Position numbers and translations under genes: made by a program. The notes beneath the pieces are model-generated. The model did no database searches. It was given only the letters and a program-made list of their open reading frames with translations, and was not told the DNA's origin. Below, in pieces: positions 33,917-43,386 of a stretch of DNA of 64,000 nt; positions within the stretch are counted from its first letter, which is position 1; each line of letters starts with the position of its first letter. Source of the stretch: Giardia muris (Eukaryota; Fornicata; Diplomonadida; Hexamitidae); contig CM016927.1 of assembly GCA_006247105.1 (NCBI GenBank), positions 372,001 through 436,000 of the forward strand. Reading direction: 5' to 3'.

Positions 33917-36793
33917 CTAGGTGAGAATCGCGTTGATCTGCTCCATTGAGGGGATCGTCGCCGTCGGGGTGAAGAGCCGTGGGTTCGGAAGCGCGAGGTT
34001 CTCGGCTGGGACTCCCTCCTGGTATGCCAAGACGCGAGCCATAAACACACGCATATTCTCTGGAGGGGGAACCTTCCAAGACGTCTTTCGAGTGCGTATG
34101 GCCGTCCCCTCACCAATGACCTTCCCAATAAATGCGGCCACCCCGAGCGGCGTTGTTACTGGAAGCTCCGCCTTACTGACATAAGCCACCCGCTCCTGTG
34201 GGTCTATAGGCAGCTGGACGCCACAGTAATCGACCCCTTCTGCGTTCCCATCGCTACGGTCGGCACTAGTACTCCGGTGCGTCCGTTCTGTTGGTTCTTG
34301 TGAGGCCAGGAGAGCCTGAACGTCACCAAGGGTGTACGGAGCAAGAAACCCTGCAATCGGGATCGAGCTTGCACGTTGTAGACTTGCGTTGAGTGGGAGA
34401 CGGAGATCGGCCGTTGAGGCCAACTGTTGAACGCAAACTGAGACGGGGGAAAAGGGTGGAGACACCCCACAATATTGTCGATGAAATACGGCAGCGTCTG
34501 AAAGGCTCGGGACCACGCCTTCTGTCAGGAAGTCCTCCACATCCATGGGGCAGGTCTCAAACATCTGAACAAAGCCACTCTCAAGACAGCTAGTCTGACG
34601 CGTAGGATTATGGATGAAAAGGCATGCATAGTCATCTGCGAGCGCGGGGCCGAAGATAATAGTGAGGGGAGAGGTCTCCAAGATCGCAAATTCGTCACAG
34701 GTCTGAAGGAGTTCGGTGCAGTTCGGTTGGGCCCCAATGATGTTATAATTCTCCGCATTCAAGCCAGGACGTTCCGGTACTTCATTGTCTCGGACGATGC
34801 TTCTACAAGTCTGGTTGGTCAAGTGGCCGACACGTATGACGGTCCCATCAACGCTGAGACGCTGAAGGAGGCGCGCAAGCAGCTCCGCTTGTTCCGTATC
34901 AATCCCAAGGCCATAAGTCCCATGAAGTGTGGCGATGCATTGGAGGAGTGGGGAATGAGGCCCGAAGTTCTCACGATGATCGTAGTACTGGGGTGGGAAG
35001 GATGTAAGGGGTGGTAGCGCCTTGGAAAGCACGTCAATAGCCGAGGCGCCCCCAGCAATATCATAGACTGCATTGCACAACGAAACGTACTCCACATGCA
35101 TACGGGCGAGCAAGAGAAGGCAAAGGACATAGGTGATGGCCGCCATCTCGACGTCTTCTGTGGCGGTTGCTGTGGCAAGAGATACCAGGCGGCTTTCGAT
35201 AAGAGCATCGAGCCGAGGAAACAAATCTGGGTCGGGATGTGCGCAGATGTCGTAAAGAAACCGAACGAGAGGGATCCCGTCGACACAGAACGTGCAGGGA
35301 CTCGGCTGTGGAGTTGGATAGTTCTCATAATACGTGGAGGCCATCCCCCATAGCTGTTGTATGAGATCCACCGAACGATAACTGGCGATGACATAATGGA
35401 GGATTGGAGGCCCCTCGCCGACGGGGACTGTTAAGTAGCGGAACGCGGCATAGGTCCGCGCGTGCACTTGCGTCATGTGGAGGACCGCCGCCCAGAGGCG
35501 ATGGGCCTGGCGCTCGTTCTTCCGATGGATGTCCATCACCGCCTCGTACATCGCGTGGATCCCTCGCGAACGTGCAACGTACCCGAGGACATAGAGAGCG
35601 ACGTCGAGGTTGTATCCACGGCCTGCATCTAGGTCTGGGGCGACCGTCACCCGGAACAAGCGGTCGACAATAACCTCTGTCTGCTGATCCAAACCTCTAT
35701 GTTCGAAGAGCTCGACGAGTCCTGCGTATAGGATTGCTGCTTGAGGGTGCGCGGCGATCCCGCGCTGTAGGATATTACAAGCCAAGTCATAGGAATCCTT
35801 GAACGGACGGGAGTGCTCAACTCGCTCTCCAAGGATTACCTTGAGGGCGGAGTGGGAGGTCTTCAGCACCTCGTTGATCAGCGAGGGAGTGATATCGATT
35901 GCCGCCACCCGCAATGAGACGTCGAGATAGACTGCGGGGAGGTGAGCTCCTAAGTAGTAGATCGCGGACTCATACGCCATGTAGAGCAACCGATCGACGA
36001 TCGGGCGTGGGAGCTCGCGCACCGCCCCGAAGTTCCCGATCTCGTCAAAAAGGCTCAGGAAGGCGCGATACGTCTGAAGAGGTGTCGTCGGAGCCTGGCG
36101 CGCGGGCGGGGGAGCGCCCTTCGGGCCCTCGAAGCACTGCATCAGGTCAGCAAGAGAATACAGAGGCTCGAAGCGTGCGTGCTCGATCGCCTTGGCCCGC
36201 TCGATCGCCTGGGTGTAGAGGCGATAGATGCTACGGCAGTCCAGGCGGAAATCCTGGCGATCACGGTCACTGAAGACCACCCGCAAACGGTCGTAGGACT
36301 GCAAGGGGACCACTCGGGTTAGACTATCGCAAAGGTCCTTGAGAAGGGTAAGGGTGACTGGTTCGAAGGCGCGGATGGTCGTGTAATACATCGCCCACAA
36401 CTCCTCGGCCTCGGGACAAAGCCCAGCACGGTTCAGGCTATATTCGAGTGCGCGAATGATAAGACATGCGGCCTCACGTAGCTCATGTTGGCGTGGATCG
36501 ATGACTATCCGCCCTCCCAGGAAGCGCTGCCGGTCCGCATCTGGAACGCTTGCTAGAGCCATCTCCCGAACGCACTCGACGTACTGCCGATGGATCTTGA
36601 CGACGTCCTTATGCCCAAAGTATCGCCCCATCAGGTCCTCAAGCGCGCGCAAGCCATCGGCGCGGTTCGTGGCCCACCGGTCGACGGCAGTCTTTAGATC
36701 AGTCTTGAGACTCTCGATCATTTTTTCCTCACTTGTCATTTGGAAGACGTTTGTGTTCTGAGGACTGAGGAGAGGGGGGTTCATGAAGCTCAT
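33917..36793 (-). CDS. HAT-repeat protein, probably CstF-77 / Rna14 (suppressor of forked)
   Basis: A 958-residue helical protein (start 36793; a later ATG at 36739, MTSEEK, has a better A/T context and is possible). The first 650 residues are helix pairs in HAT style with conserved W, Y and A positions, such as ALEYSLNRAGLCPEAEELWAMYY, IYRLYTQAIERAKAIEHARFEPLYSL and RIAAHPQAAILYAGLVELFEHRG. The arrangement of N-terminal HAT block, long C-terminal HAT block and irregular C-terminal tail fits CstF-77/Rna14, the scaffold of the mRNA 3' cleavage and polyadenylation complex. Other HAT proteins (Utp6, Prp6, Clf1) are alternatives. It ends 7 bases before the CFAP57 start. Confidence 0.55.
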   Translation of the reverse strand: MSFMNPPLLSPQNTNVFQMTSEEKMIESLKTDLKTAVDRWATNRADGLRALEDLMGRYFGHKDVVKIHRQYVECVREMALASVPDADRQRFLGGRIVIDPRQHELREAACLIIRALEYSLNRAGLCPEAEELWAMYYTTIRAFEPVTLTLLKDLCDSLTRVVPLQSYDRLRVVFSDRDRQDFRLDCRSIYRLYTQAIERAKAIEHARFEPLYSLADLMQCFEGPKGAPPPARQAPTTPLQTYRAFLSLFDEIGNFGAVRELPRPIVDRLLYMAYESAIYYLGAHLPAVYLDVSLRVAAIDITPSLINEVLKTSHSALKVILGERVEHSRPFKDSYDLACNILQRGIAAHPQAAILYAGLVELFEHRGLDQQTEVIVDRLFRVTVAPDLDAGRGYNLDVALYVLGYVARSRGIHAMYEAVMDIHRKNERQAHRLWAAVLHMTQVHARTYAAFRYLTVPVGEGPPILHYVIASYRSVDLIQQLWGMASTYYENYPTPQPSPCTFCVDGIPLVRFLYDICAHPDPDLFPRLDALIESRLVSLATATATEDVEMAAITYVLCLLLLARMHVEYVSLCNAVYDIAGGASAIDVLSKALPPLTSFPPQYYDHRENFGPHSPLLQCIATLHGTYGLGIDTEQAELLARLLQRLSVDGTVIRVGHLTNQTCRSIVRDNEVPERPGLNAENYNIIGAQPNCTELLQTCDEFAILETSPLTIIFGPALADDYACLFIHNPTRQTSCLESGFVQMFETCPMDVEDFLTEGVVPSLSDAAVFHRQYCGVSPPFSPVSVCVQQLASTADLRLPLNASLQRASSIPIAGFLAPYTLGDVQALLASQEPTERTHRSTSADRSDGNAEGVDYCGVQLPIDPQERVAYVSKAELPVTTPLGVAAFIGKVIGEGTAIRTRKTSWKVPPPENMRVFMARVLAYQEGVPAENLALPNPRLFTPTATIPSMEQINAILT

Positions 36794-36876
36794 CTATCAT
36801 CTTCTGATACCCTCTTTTCCCTAGCTGTCAGGAGACCTCAGGAGGCCTCTACGAGGACCAGTAAAAACACTTCAAA

Positions 36877-38928
36877 ATGTTCAGTGCAGACCCATTTCGG
36901 CGTGCAAAGCTTCCTCGTACGAAGGAAACTGTCGAATACATCGAATATTGCAGCACGGTCCTTAGAGCCGCCGTCCCGGTGCACCAACGGTATTCTTCAG
37001 ACCTCTCGGCATTGATTTCCTCTCTTGTTAGGGTCTGCATCTGGGCCGATGGGGCGAACGTGGAGCTTCTACGGCGATTCAAGGAGCTCAAGATCCTCGA
37101 TGCCTTTGAGAAGCTCTATTCGGATGACATGACCGACCCCGCCCTTCGAATCGCCATTGTCTCCGGGTTGAACCTTTTACAACAGAACCTTCGGTCGCGG
37201 GAGTATCAACTCGCCATTTCCACCGCCCGTCCCGTCATTGCCATTGTCTTCGCCGCGGTTCACTCCCAGAACGACGAGCTGCGCGCGTTTGCGACGGCAT
37301 TCATCAAGGGTTTAGGGGCAGAGCTCTCCGCAGACCACGTGCGATACCTTCATATAGACGGCACGTATCCGTTCCTGGAGCAAACCATTAACATGTACAG
37401 CTGTGGGAAGGATCAGAAGACGGTGGCAAAGACAGTAATATTGGCATCTCTCCAGCTCTCCTCCGAGGAGGGGGGCATCGCGGACTGGCTTGAGAGGTAT
37501 GCCTTGGCCCCCTTCGTCTCATACATGTGCTTGGAAGTGATCAACGTTGCCATCGGCTTCCATAACAGCGGAGATGGCCCGCTCAGTACTCGACATGATC
37601 CAGCACTTATCTCTCAGTTGGTACAGAGCATTGAATATATCAAAGACATCCTGGCATACTTCGGAGACATATCGGCTGTCGATAAGAGTGGTGAGCTCGA
37701 GAAGCTTGTCATTCAGCGGCTCATAGAGCTTGTGATCGGACCCCTCGTCCTGGTCCCTCTGCAGCTTTGTCGTTTCTCTGGCGACGCGTTGAAGCCCTTG
37801 GGTTGGCCGCTATTGGGGTTCTCCGTGGCCAAGAGCTTGGAATTGTGCTTACACGCCCTGGATACTGGGAGTACGAGTAGTGTCCTGGTGGCATCCAAGG
37901 GGATCATCGAGGACATTTGTAACGGACCGGAACGCGAAGCTCTCGAGCCCGACATCCCGATTTCTTTACCCTCAGACTCAGTAAGCAAAGATATTCGTGG
38001 AAAGACTGAAGACCTAATTCTCACACAGAGCGTCACGAGCGCTTCTGTCTTTCCTCTTGATGATGTCACTGCACGGCACTTCGAGGAGAGCGTTGCGCCG
38101 GCCTTGACGACCCACGTTGCGATTGTCCTCCTAACACAAATTCTCGAGGCACTTGAAGGGACACAATTGGGGATGCATCTATTTCGCATTCTGTTTCGCA
38201 CCAACAGCCATGAGGAGCTGCAGGACATAATAGCCTCTCCCTGGGTTACCAACGGGATCATCACGCTCATCTCCACCTTCGATTCTCTCTCACCGGGGAT
38301 GATTCTTTTACCGTCGGCTCAAACCAGTCTGGATCGTTGCCAGCGCAGTCCAGCCCCATTACGAGAATGGACGGAATACATTGCTCGCTTCCATGCACGT
38401 GGGACGCCGGTTCTGGTGAGGTTGTTACAACGTGTCCTTCGAGCCTATGTTCGAGTCCGTCCAGCAAACGACGTCTTTGACCAGGGAGTTCTCCGGCTGA
38501 TGAAGGCCTTGAAGGCATATGACACGGAGGAGAACCAAGAATGGCTCAAGTTATATAAGCCGATAGGGGTGGACCTCGTCGTCGAGTCTGTGATTCGGCG
38601 CATCACCACTCGACCCCTTCGGACGGGGACCTTCTTACGCGTCTTCGAGATTATTCGTGACGCACAAGACCTGGAGCGTCAAGCTCTCCTTGAACGGCAA
38701 CGGTCAAAGCTCCGGCACCTTGCTAGCCTTGAGGAGGCGTGCACGAATCACCCCCATCATAGTTCTTTGTGGAAGGAGCTTTTGCCGAAGCCTGAGAGCT
38801 GTCAAGCATACCTCGAACAGTATCGCCGGACGCGTCAGAGTCTGTTGGGGCTCCTCGTCTATCAGCACGACGGGCTTCCATATGGCGCCATCCTCGAGCT
38901 CCTCGACGGAGGCTGTGTGGCACCCTAG
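36877..38928 (+). CDS. CLEC16A / GOP-1-like protein with FPL domain
   Basis: A 683-residue protein, ATG after TTCAAA. Residues about 17-165 match the FPL domain of CLEC16A/Ema/GOP-1: TVEYIEYCSTVLRAAV, then LVRVCIWADG, a helical series with LNLLQQNLRSREYQLAI, and ELRAFATAFIKGLGAELSADHVRYLHI with YPFLEQTINMY, in family order. CLEC16A proteins act at endosomes and in autophagy and help activate Rab2. The remainder is helical (armadillo-like) without a signature that I know. The 5' region is divergent with the CstF-77-like gene over 83 bases, a comparatively long gap in this part of the genome. Confidence 0.68.
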   Translation: MFSADPFRRAKLPRTKETVEYIEYCSTVLRAAVPVHQRYSSDLSALISSLVRVCIWADGANVELLRRFKELKILDAFEKLYSDDMTDPALRIAIVSGLNLLQQNLRSREYQLAISTARPVIAIVFAAVHSQNDELRAFATAFIKGLGAELSADHVRYLHIDGTYPFLEQTINMYSCGKDQKTVAKTVILASLQLSSEEGGIADWLERYALAPFVSYMCLEVINVAIGFHNSGDGPLSTRHDPALISQLVQSIEYIKDILAYFGDISAVDKSGELEKLVIQRLIELVIGPLVLVPLQLCRFSGDALKPLGWPLLGFSVAKSLELCLHALDTGSTSSVLVASKGIIEDICNGPEREALEPDIPISLPSDSVSKDIRGKTEDLILTQSVTSASVFPLDDVTARHFEESVAPALTTHVAIVLLTQILEALEGTQLGMHLFRILFRTNSHEELQDIIASPWVTNGIITLISTFDSLSPGMILLPSAQTSLDRCQRSPAPLREWTEYIARFHARGTPVLVRLLQRVLRAYVRVRPANDVFDQGVLRLMKALKAYDTEENQEWLKLYKPIGVDLVVESVIRRITTRPLRTGTFLRVFEIIRDAQDLERQALLERQRSKLRHLASLEEACTNHPHHSSLWKELLPKPESCQAYLEQYRRTRQSLLGLLVYQHDGLPYGAILELLDGGCVAP

Positions 38929-38945
38929 GCAGAAGAGGAGATTAA

Positions 38946-40010
38946 ATGATTTTCCCCCTAGTCGACGTTTTAACTGATACGGCTCGGCATTCGGAGGCAA
39001 CTGTTGCTTATCGAGCCTCCTCCACCCCCGAGGAGAAGCGTGAGCTTCTTACTGGCGCCTTCCTCGCCCATGCGGAGTTCTGTGCCGAGGGGAGCAAGGC
39101 GCTCAAGGAGGTGCTTGCCATCGTCCGTACCGGGATCGTCCAGCTCGTCGGTGTGGCCCTTTCCGATCCCGATGCCGACGCTGTCTTTGACCCCATCCTG
39201 AATACACTTGGGAAGAAGACGACGGCTCTGGGTGAGGCGACCTCCGAATATGTCATTGAAGACTCACACCGTCGGAAAGATGGCCTGATACGTTGCCTTC
39301 TGGAGTGGTGTGATTGGAGGCGCTTCGGGGCGCTTCTGTTTCTTTGTCTCGGTCTGATCCAGTCCGCTCAGCCAGTCTCCTCCTCTTATCTCACCACCTG
39401 CATCGCCGCACTCGATGCCATAGCCGCCGGCTACGAGGGACTAAGAATGACTGCCTTCCTCCCTGTACATTTGAAGGTCCTTTGCCTTCGCGGACTGATC
39501 GACCCCCTTTCCACAGAGCCCTTCTGCGTCGTTCGTGCTCAGATCAGGGCTGCACGGAAAGGGATAGAGGAGCTGGCAGGCAGGACCGTTGAAGAACAGC
39601 GATATGCATTCTATGACTTTGACACCGTACTCGCAATCGACCAGTCAAGTCACATTCTGTCCGATCCTGGGCTGTACTACACTGCAACTTGCATCTTACT
39701 GGTCCAAATACGGCGCCAGCTCGCCTTAAGGCAGGAATTCGCTGGGGTTGCCCTGACCGCCCTGGCCACCAGTAATCCGTCGTACTTGGAAGCCTATAGA
39801 CGCACTTGGCCTCTCCTTCGTCTAGGCCTCATGGGACTGGTCATAGATCTAGTCGGCTTCTTGTTAACGATGAAATCGATACCACCCGTCGTCCGAGACT
39901 TGGTGGGCCAGGTCACTGAGTCCTTGGACGTCTCGACGCCGCCAGTGGACGCCGGCACAGCCCCGTCCCTCCTCGAGGCGCTGGAGGCCCATGCGGTCTA
40001 TCTCTCTTAG
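38946..40010 (+). CDS. Helical protein of unknown function
   Basis: A 354-residue protein; the ATG at 38946 follows GATTAA, 17 bases after the previous stop. I see no known domain. It is mainly helical, with two hydrophobic stretches (about 127-145, FGALLFLCLGLIQSAQ, and about 292-312, LLRLGLMGLVIDLVGFLL) that could be buried helices or membrane contacts. There is no signal peptide. It lies between two same-strand genes with gaps of 17 and 10 bases, so the three may share promoter elements within each other's coding regions, but this does not imply a shared task. Confidence 0.75.
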   Translation: MIFPLVDVLTDTARHSEATVAYRASSTPEEKRELLTGAFLAHAEFCAEGSKALKEVLAIVRTGIVQLVGVALSDPDADAVFDPILNTLGKKTTALGEATSEYVIEDSHRRKDGLIRCLLEWCDWRRFGALLFLCLGLIQSAQPVSSSYLTTCIAALDAIAAGYEGLRMTAFLPVHLKVLCLRGLIDPLSTEPFCVVRAQIRAARKGIEELAGRTVEEQRYAFYDFDTVLAIDQSSHILSDPGLYYTATCILLVQIRRQLALRQEFAGVALTALATSNPSYLEAYRRTWPLLRLGLMGLVIDLVGFLLTMKSIPPVVRDLVGQVTESLDVSTPPVDAGTAPSLLEALEAHAVYLS

Positions 40011-40020
40011 CAAAAATTCC

Positions 40021-43000
40021 ATGAACGATGAGAAGGTCATCGTCGAGAAGCAAGCCCTGATGAGCCTCATCGAGCGCCACCGGGAGCAACAGGCCGCCGT
40101 CGAGCAGCTGGTGGCGGAGCTCACCGAGGCCCGCGGCGCCCAGGCCCAGGCAGTCCGCGACCTGGAGGATGTCAAGGGCGCCCTCGGGCAGCTGCGAGCG
40201 ACGCTCGACCACACCGAGAAGCGGAACGTCGCGATCGCAGACATGCTCGAGCTCCGGGACACCCAGCTCCATGTCGCTCAGCAGCAGATCCTGTCTTTCT
40301 ACACGACGATGCAGAAGTTCAATCCGAATCTTGAACTCGACATGCTTCCAAGCATTCCGGCGCTCCGTAAGTCCCGCTTGGCGTACGACATGGCGTCAAC
40401 CGCGGAGGTTGAGCGGGAATGTGCGGCCCTTCGTGAGGAGCTCATACGATATGCGACCTTGAATTCTGATGCCCCAGGGGTATCTCTTGAAGGATCAGCC
40501 GGAGCCTCTCGTCTATCGGTACGAGGGTTATCTTTGACTCAAACGGCCACCCAACCGTATGGTGGGGCTCCTCCAACGCCTACGGTCCCTTCGGACTTTG
40601 ATGAGATTCTGGCACAGAAAATTAAGGAGCTTGACGCATGCAAGGCCGAGATCGACGCTCTACGACGTGATAATCGCGAGTTAGTTTCAGAACTACGGCA
40701 GAAGAACGCTGAATTGGTGGAGAAAGATACGACCCTACGCCGTTCTACCCTTCTGACTCAGGACACAGTCCCACGTGAACAATACCTGGTCGAAAGACGT
40801 GCCCTCGAGAATCGGCTGACGGAGGCAACGAACTCCTTCCAGGTTTGCCAGAAGGCCAGAGAGGAGGCCGAGAAGGCCCGGGATGATGCTGCGGAGAGAG
40901 CTCTAACACTTCAGGACGAGCTTTCGTCGTTGCAGGCCAAGTTTGACGCCCTCCACGAGGAGTATGATGCGAGGTATGCGACCCAGATCTCGGAAATGCG
41001 CTCGAGCACCGCGAACCTGGAACGGACCCATCGGGGGGCGCTCGCCCAGCTCGAGAGTGATAACGTCGAGCTGTCGAACCTCGCTCAGGCGCTCCTACAA
41101 CAGAAGCAGGAGCTTGAGACGGACATCCAGACCCTTGCGACGGAGATAGCGACCCGGGACGAGCAGATTGCGGAGCTTGTGACACGTCTGGAGGCTGTGC
41201 AGGCACCGAAGGTGGTAGAAACCAATATGGCCGAGCAGGGACAGCAGACAGACATCCTGGTCGATAGCTCTGTCATTCTATCTCTTGAGGAGTTCTCCAA
41301 GATCAAGAAGGACCTCAGGGAGCGAGGGAAGCGGAAGATCCTACGAAAGGTCTTCGATGCGTTCAATCTTGACGCATCAACGGATGCCTCCTGCACGATG
41401 GAGAGCTCTCTGCGCCTGGTCTCTCGGGACGGGGAGCTGGCGGGGAGCATGTCCGAGCCCGAATCCGACCGGTTCACAATCTCCGAGGAACAGGTCTTCG
41501 ACCGTATCGCTCTACTTAAAGCCGACATGCTGGGGAAGATGAACATGCTGAAGGAGCGGGACTCCGCTGAGACAGAGGCCCGAGCTCTCAAAGCCATTAT
41601 AGATGAGTTAGAGACTCAGAACCGGCGTCTTCAAGACGAGCTCAAAGAGAAGCTCCAGGGCCTCGATACGAAGGAGGCGACGCTTAGCGAGGCCCTCTTC
41701 GAGGTGGCTCGGCTTCGAGAACGCGTTGGTGACCTCGAACGGGAGGTGGGGCGCGCGAACGATAAGAACGCGTTCCTCACTGATCGGGAGCAGACGTTGC
41801 GTGATGAATACGAGAGCATGGTCGTCGCTCTGAGGCGAACGATCGAGCAGCAGGACTCGGACATCCAGCGCTTGATGCACGAGCAAGTCTCCGCGTATGC
41901 AAAGCGTGCAGACTCCGATCCCACCGCCACACCCGTATCCCGGGCACCGAGCCAGGCTATTTTGACAGAGTTTTCGGACCTGCAGCGCCTCTATGAGGCT
42001 GCGGATCGTGAGCGTTACGAGCTTCGTCTTGTCTGCCAGAAGAAGGACCAGGACCTCGAGGAAGCAGAGGCGCGTACCGGAGCGCTACTTCAGGAGAAAG
42101 CTCGGCTACAACAGCTACTGGACGATCTGACACAACTCTCACGTGCTCCTCGAGGCGTTGAGGAGCGTTCACAACTTGCGACCCAAGCTGCCCTTGTCGA
42201 AGATCTTTCTGGACAGAATACAAAGCTTGAACTCGAGCGTCGTTCCTTACGCGCACAGGTTGACGAGTTGACAGAGGCGTTGGCAGCCAGTAAGGCGGCA
42301 GGGACGACCTTGGCGGCCAGTCTTGATGAATATCGGCGACGTGTTGACGAGCTTGAGACCGATAGACGAAGTCTGCAGGCGGAACTTCGAGACAAGGATG
42401 CACGCCTTCTAACGGCCACGAACGGCGGAGATGAGCGCGAGCGCGCATTGGTGAGTCTCCAGACCAATGTGCGCGAGTATGAGATCCGGCTAGCGAAGGC
42501 CAAGAACGAGATCGAGTCTCTGAAGGGCGTTGTCGATGCCAAGACTCGCTATCTCGAGGCTGCCAATAACGAGCTTGCGGTGGTTCGGAAGAAGCATGAA
42601 ATGGAGGTGGACCAGTTGAACAGTCGTCTCGCAGAGCATGAGGCCGCATCTCGTCTTGTCTCCAAGGCTGATACGGTGACAATTGCCAATTACAAGGAAA
42701 GGATTCGAGATCTTGAACGGCAGCTTCAAGCAGAACGGGAGATCGTTGAGGAGAAGACTCGGAGAGCTCATCGAGCGGCCAAGACGAAGGAGCTGGAAGC
42801 GCTTGAGGCCAAGATGCAAGTTCTCGAACGAGTCGTCGCCGAACGTGACAAGCTGCGTAGTGAGAACGAACGGCTTAAGCGCGAGGTGGCAACTGAAAAG
42901 GCTTCTCAACGCCAAGAGAGTACCGAGCGTGAGCGTGATCGTCTTCGCCGTCTTGAGGATGAGGTTCATAGGTTACGGCTGGAGAACGACCGCCTTATTC

Positions 43001-43386
43001 GCGAGCAGAATGAGCAGATGTGTGCCGGCTTGCGTCAGGAGAATGAGGAGACCGAGACGGACCGGGAGACTGGTGTCACGCGCGAGCGGCTTGATTATTT
43101 CAAGGCGCAGGCGCGAAAGTACAAGGATCTTTACAAGAGGGCGTACAACGTCGTCGAGAAGCTCAAGGCTCGGGAAGCAAGCCATCGGGAGGCGATCCGG
43201 AAGCTGGAGGATCGTCTACTCGAACTAGGGCTGAATCGGAGCTCCTTTGCTTCTGGGGTCATTCCATCTCGTGGGAGCGTGACTGATGATAGTCGACCTC
43301 AAAGTCGAGCTCAAAGTCGGCGTGGAGAGTCCGGAGAGAGTCCCGTCGTCCCGGTCGCCCTGAGTTATAAGCCAGGGCGGCGGTGA
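40021..43386 (+). CDS. Large coiled-coil protein (1121 residues)
   Basis: The ATG at 40021 (AAAAATTCCATG) lies 10 bases after the previous stop; an in-frame ATG at 39991 would overlap that gene. Nearly the whole length is heptad coiled coil rich in E, K, R, L, broken at about residues 145-195 and 460-500 by Ser/Thr/Pro-rich hinges. The C-terminus has a short conserved-looking segment (YFKAQARKYKDLYKRAYNVVEKLK) and then a Ser/Arg tail. Such proteins in Giardia are usually parts of basal bodies, axonemes or disc-associated structures. I cannot assign it to a named family, because coiled-coil similarity alone is misleading. Its TGA stop directly abuts the stop of the next, convergent gene. Confidence 0.85.
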   Translation: MNDEKVIVEKQALMSLIERHREQQAAVEQLVAELTEARGAQAQAVRDLEDVKGALGQLRATLDHTEKRNVAIADMLELRDTQLHVAQQQILSFYTTMQKFNPNLELDMLPSIPALRKSRLAYDMASTAEVERECAALREELIRYATLNSDAPGVSLEGSAGASRLSVRGLSLTQTATQPYGGAPPTPTVPSDFDEILAQKIKELDACKAEIDALRRDNRELVSELRQKNAELVEKDTTLRRSTLLTQDTVPREQYLVERRALENRLTEATNSFQVCQKAREEAEKARDDAAERALTLQDELSSLQAKFDALHEEYDARYATQISEMRSSTANLERTHRGALAQLESDNVELSNLAQALLQQKQELETDIQTLATEIATRDEQIAELVTRLEAVQAPKVVETNMAEQGQQTDILVDSSVILSLEEFSKIKKDLRERGKRKILRKVFDAFNLDASTDASCTMESSLRLVSRDGELAGSMSEPESDRFTISEEQVFDRIALLKADMLGKMNMLKERDSAETEARALKAIIDELETQNRRLQDELKEKLQGLDTKEATLSEALFEVARLRERVGDLEREVGRANDKNAFLTDREQTLRDEYESMVVALRRTIEQQDSDIQRLMHEQVSAYAKRADSDPTATPVSRAPSQAILTEFSDLQRLYEAADRERYELRLVCQKKDQDLEEAEARTGALLQEKARLQQLLDDLTQLSRAPRGVEERSQLATQAALVEDLSGQNTKLELERRSLRAQVDELTEALAASKAAGTTLAASLDEYRRRVDELETDRRSLQAELRDKDARLLTATNGGDERERALVSLQTNVREYEIRLAKAKNEIESLKGVVDAKTRYLEAANNELAVVRKKHEMEVDQLNSRLAEHEAASRLVSKADTVTIANYKERIRDLERQLQAEREIVEEKTRRAHRAAKTKELEALEAKMQVLERVVAERDKLRSENERLKREVATEKASQRQESTERERDRLRRLEDEVHRLRLENDRLIREQNEQMCAGLRQENEETETDRETGVTRERLDYFKAQARKYKDLYKRAYNVVEKLKAREASHREAIRKLEDRLLELGLNRSSFASGVIPSRGSVTDDSRPQSRAQSRRGESGESPVVPVALSYKPGRR

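Noticed and set aside
33910..34128. N-terminal extension of the CFAP57-like protein by 73 residues
   Set aside because: The extension is Arg/Ser-rich, antisense-like in composition and overlaps the end of the CstF-77-like gene; the ATG at 33909 gives the family N-terminus.
41957..42682. Minus-strand open frame of 241 codons within the coiled-coil gene
   Set aside because: The plus-strand coiled coil is continuous across it, and the antisense product is Arg/Ser/His-rich without a start context.
40021..43386. Assignment of the coiled-coil protein to CEP290 or a similar named protein
   Set aside because: Apparent similarity comes from generic heptad composition; there is no specific motif in line with those families.
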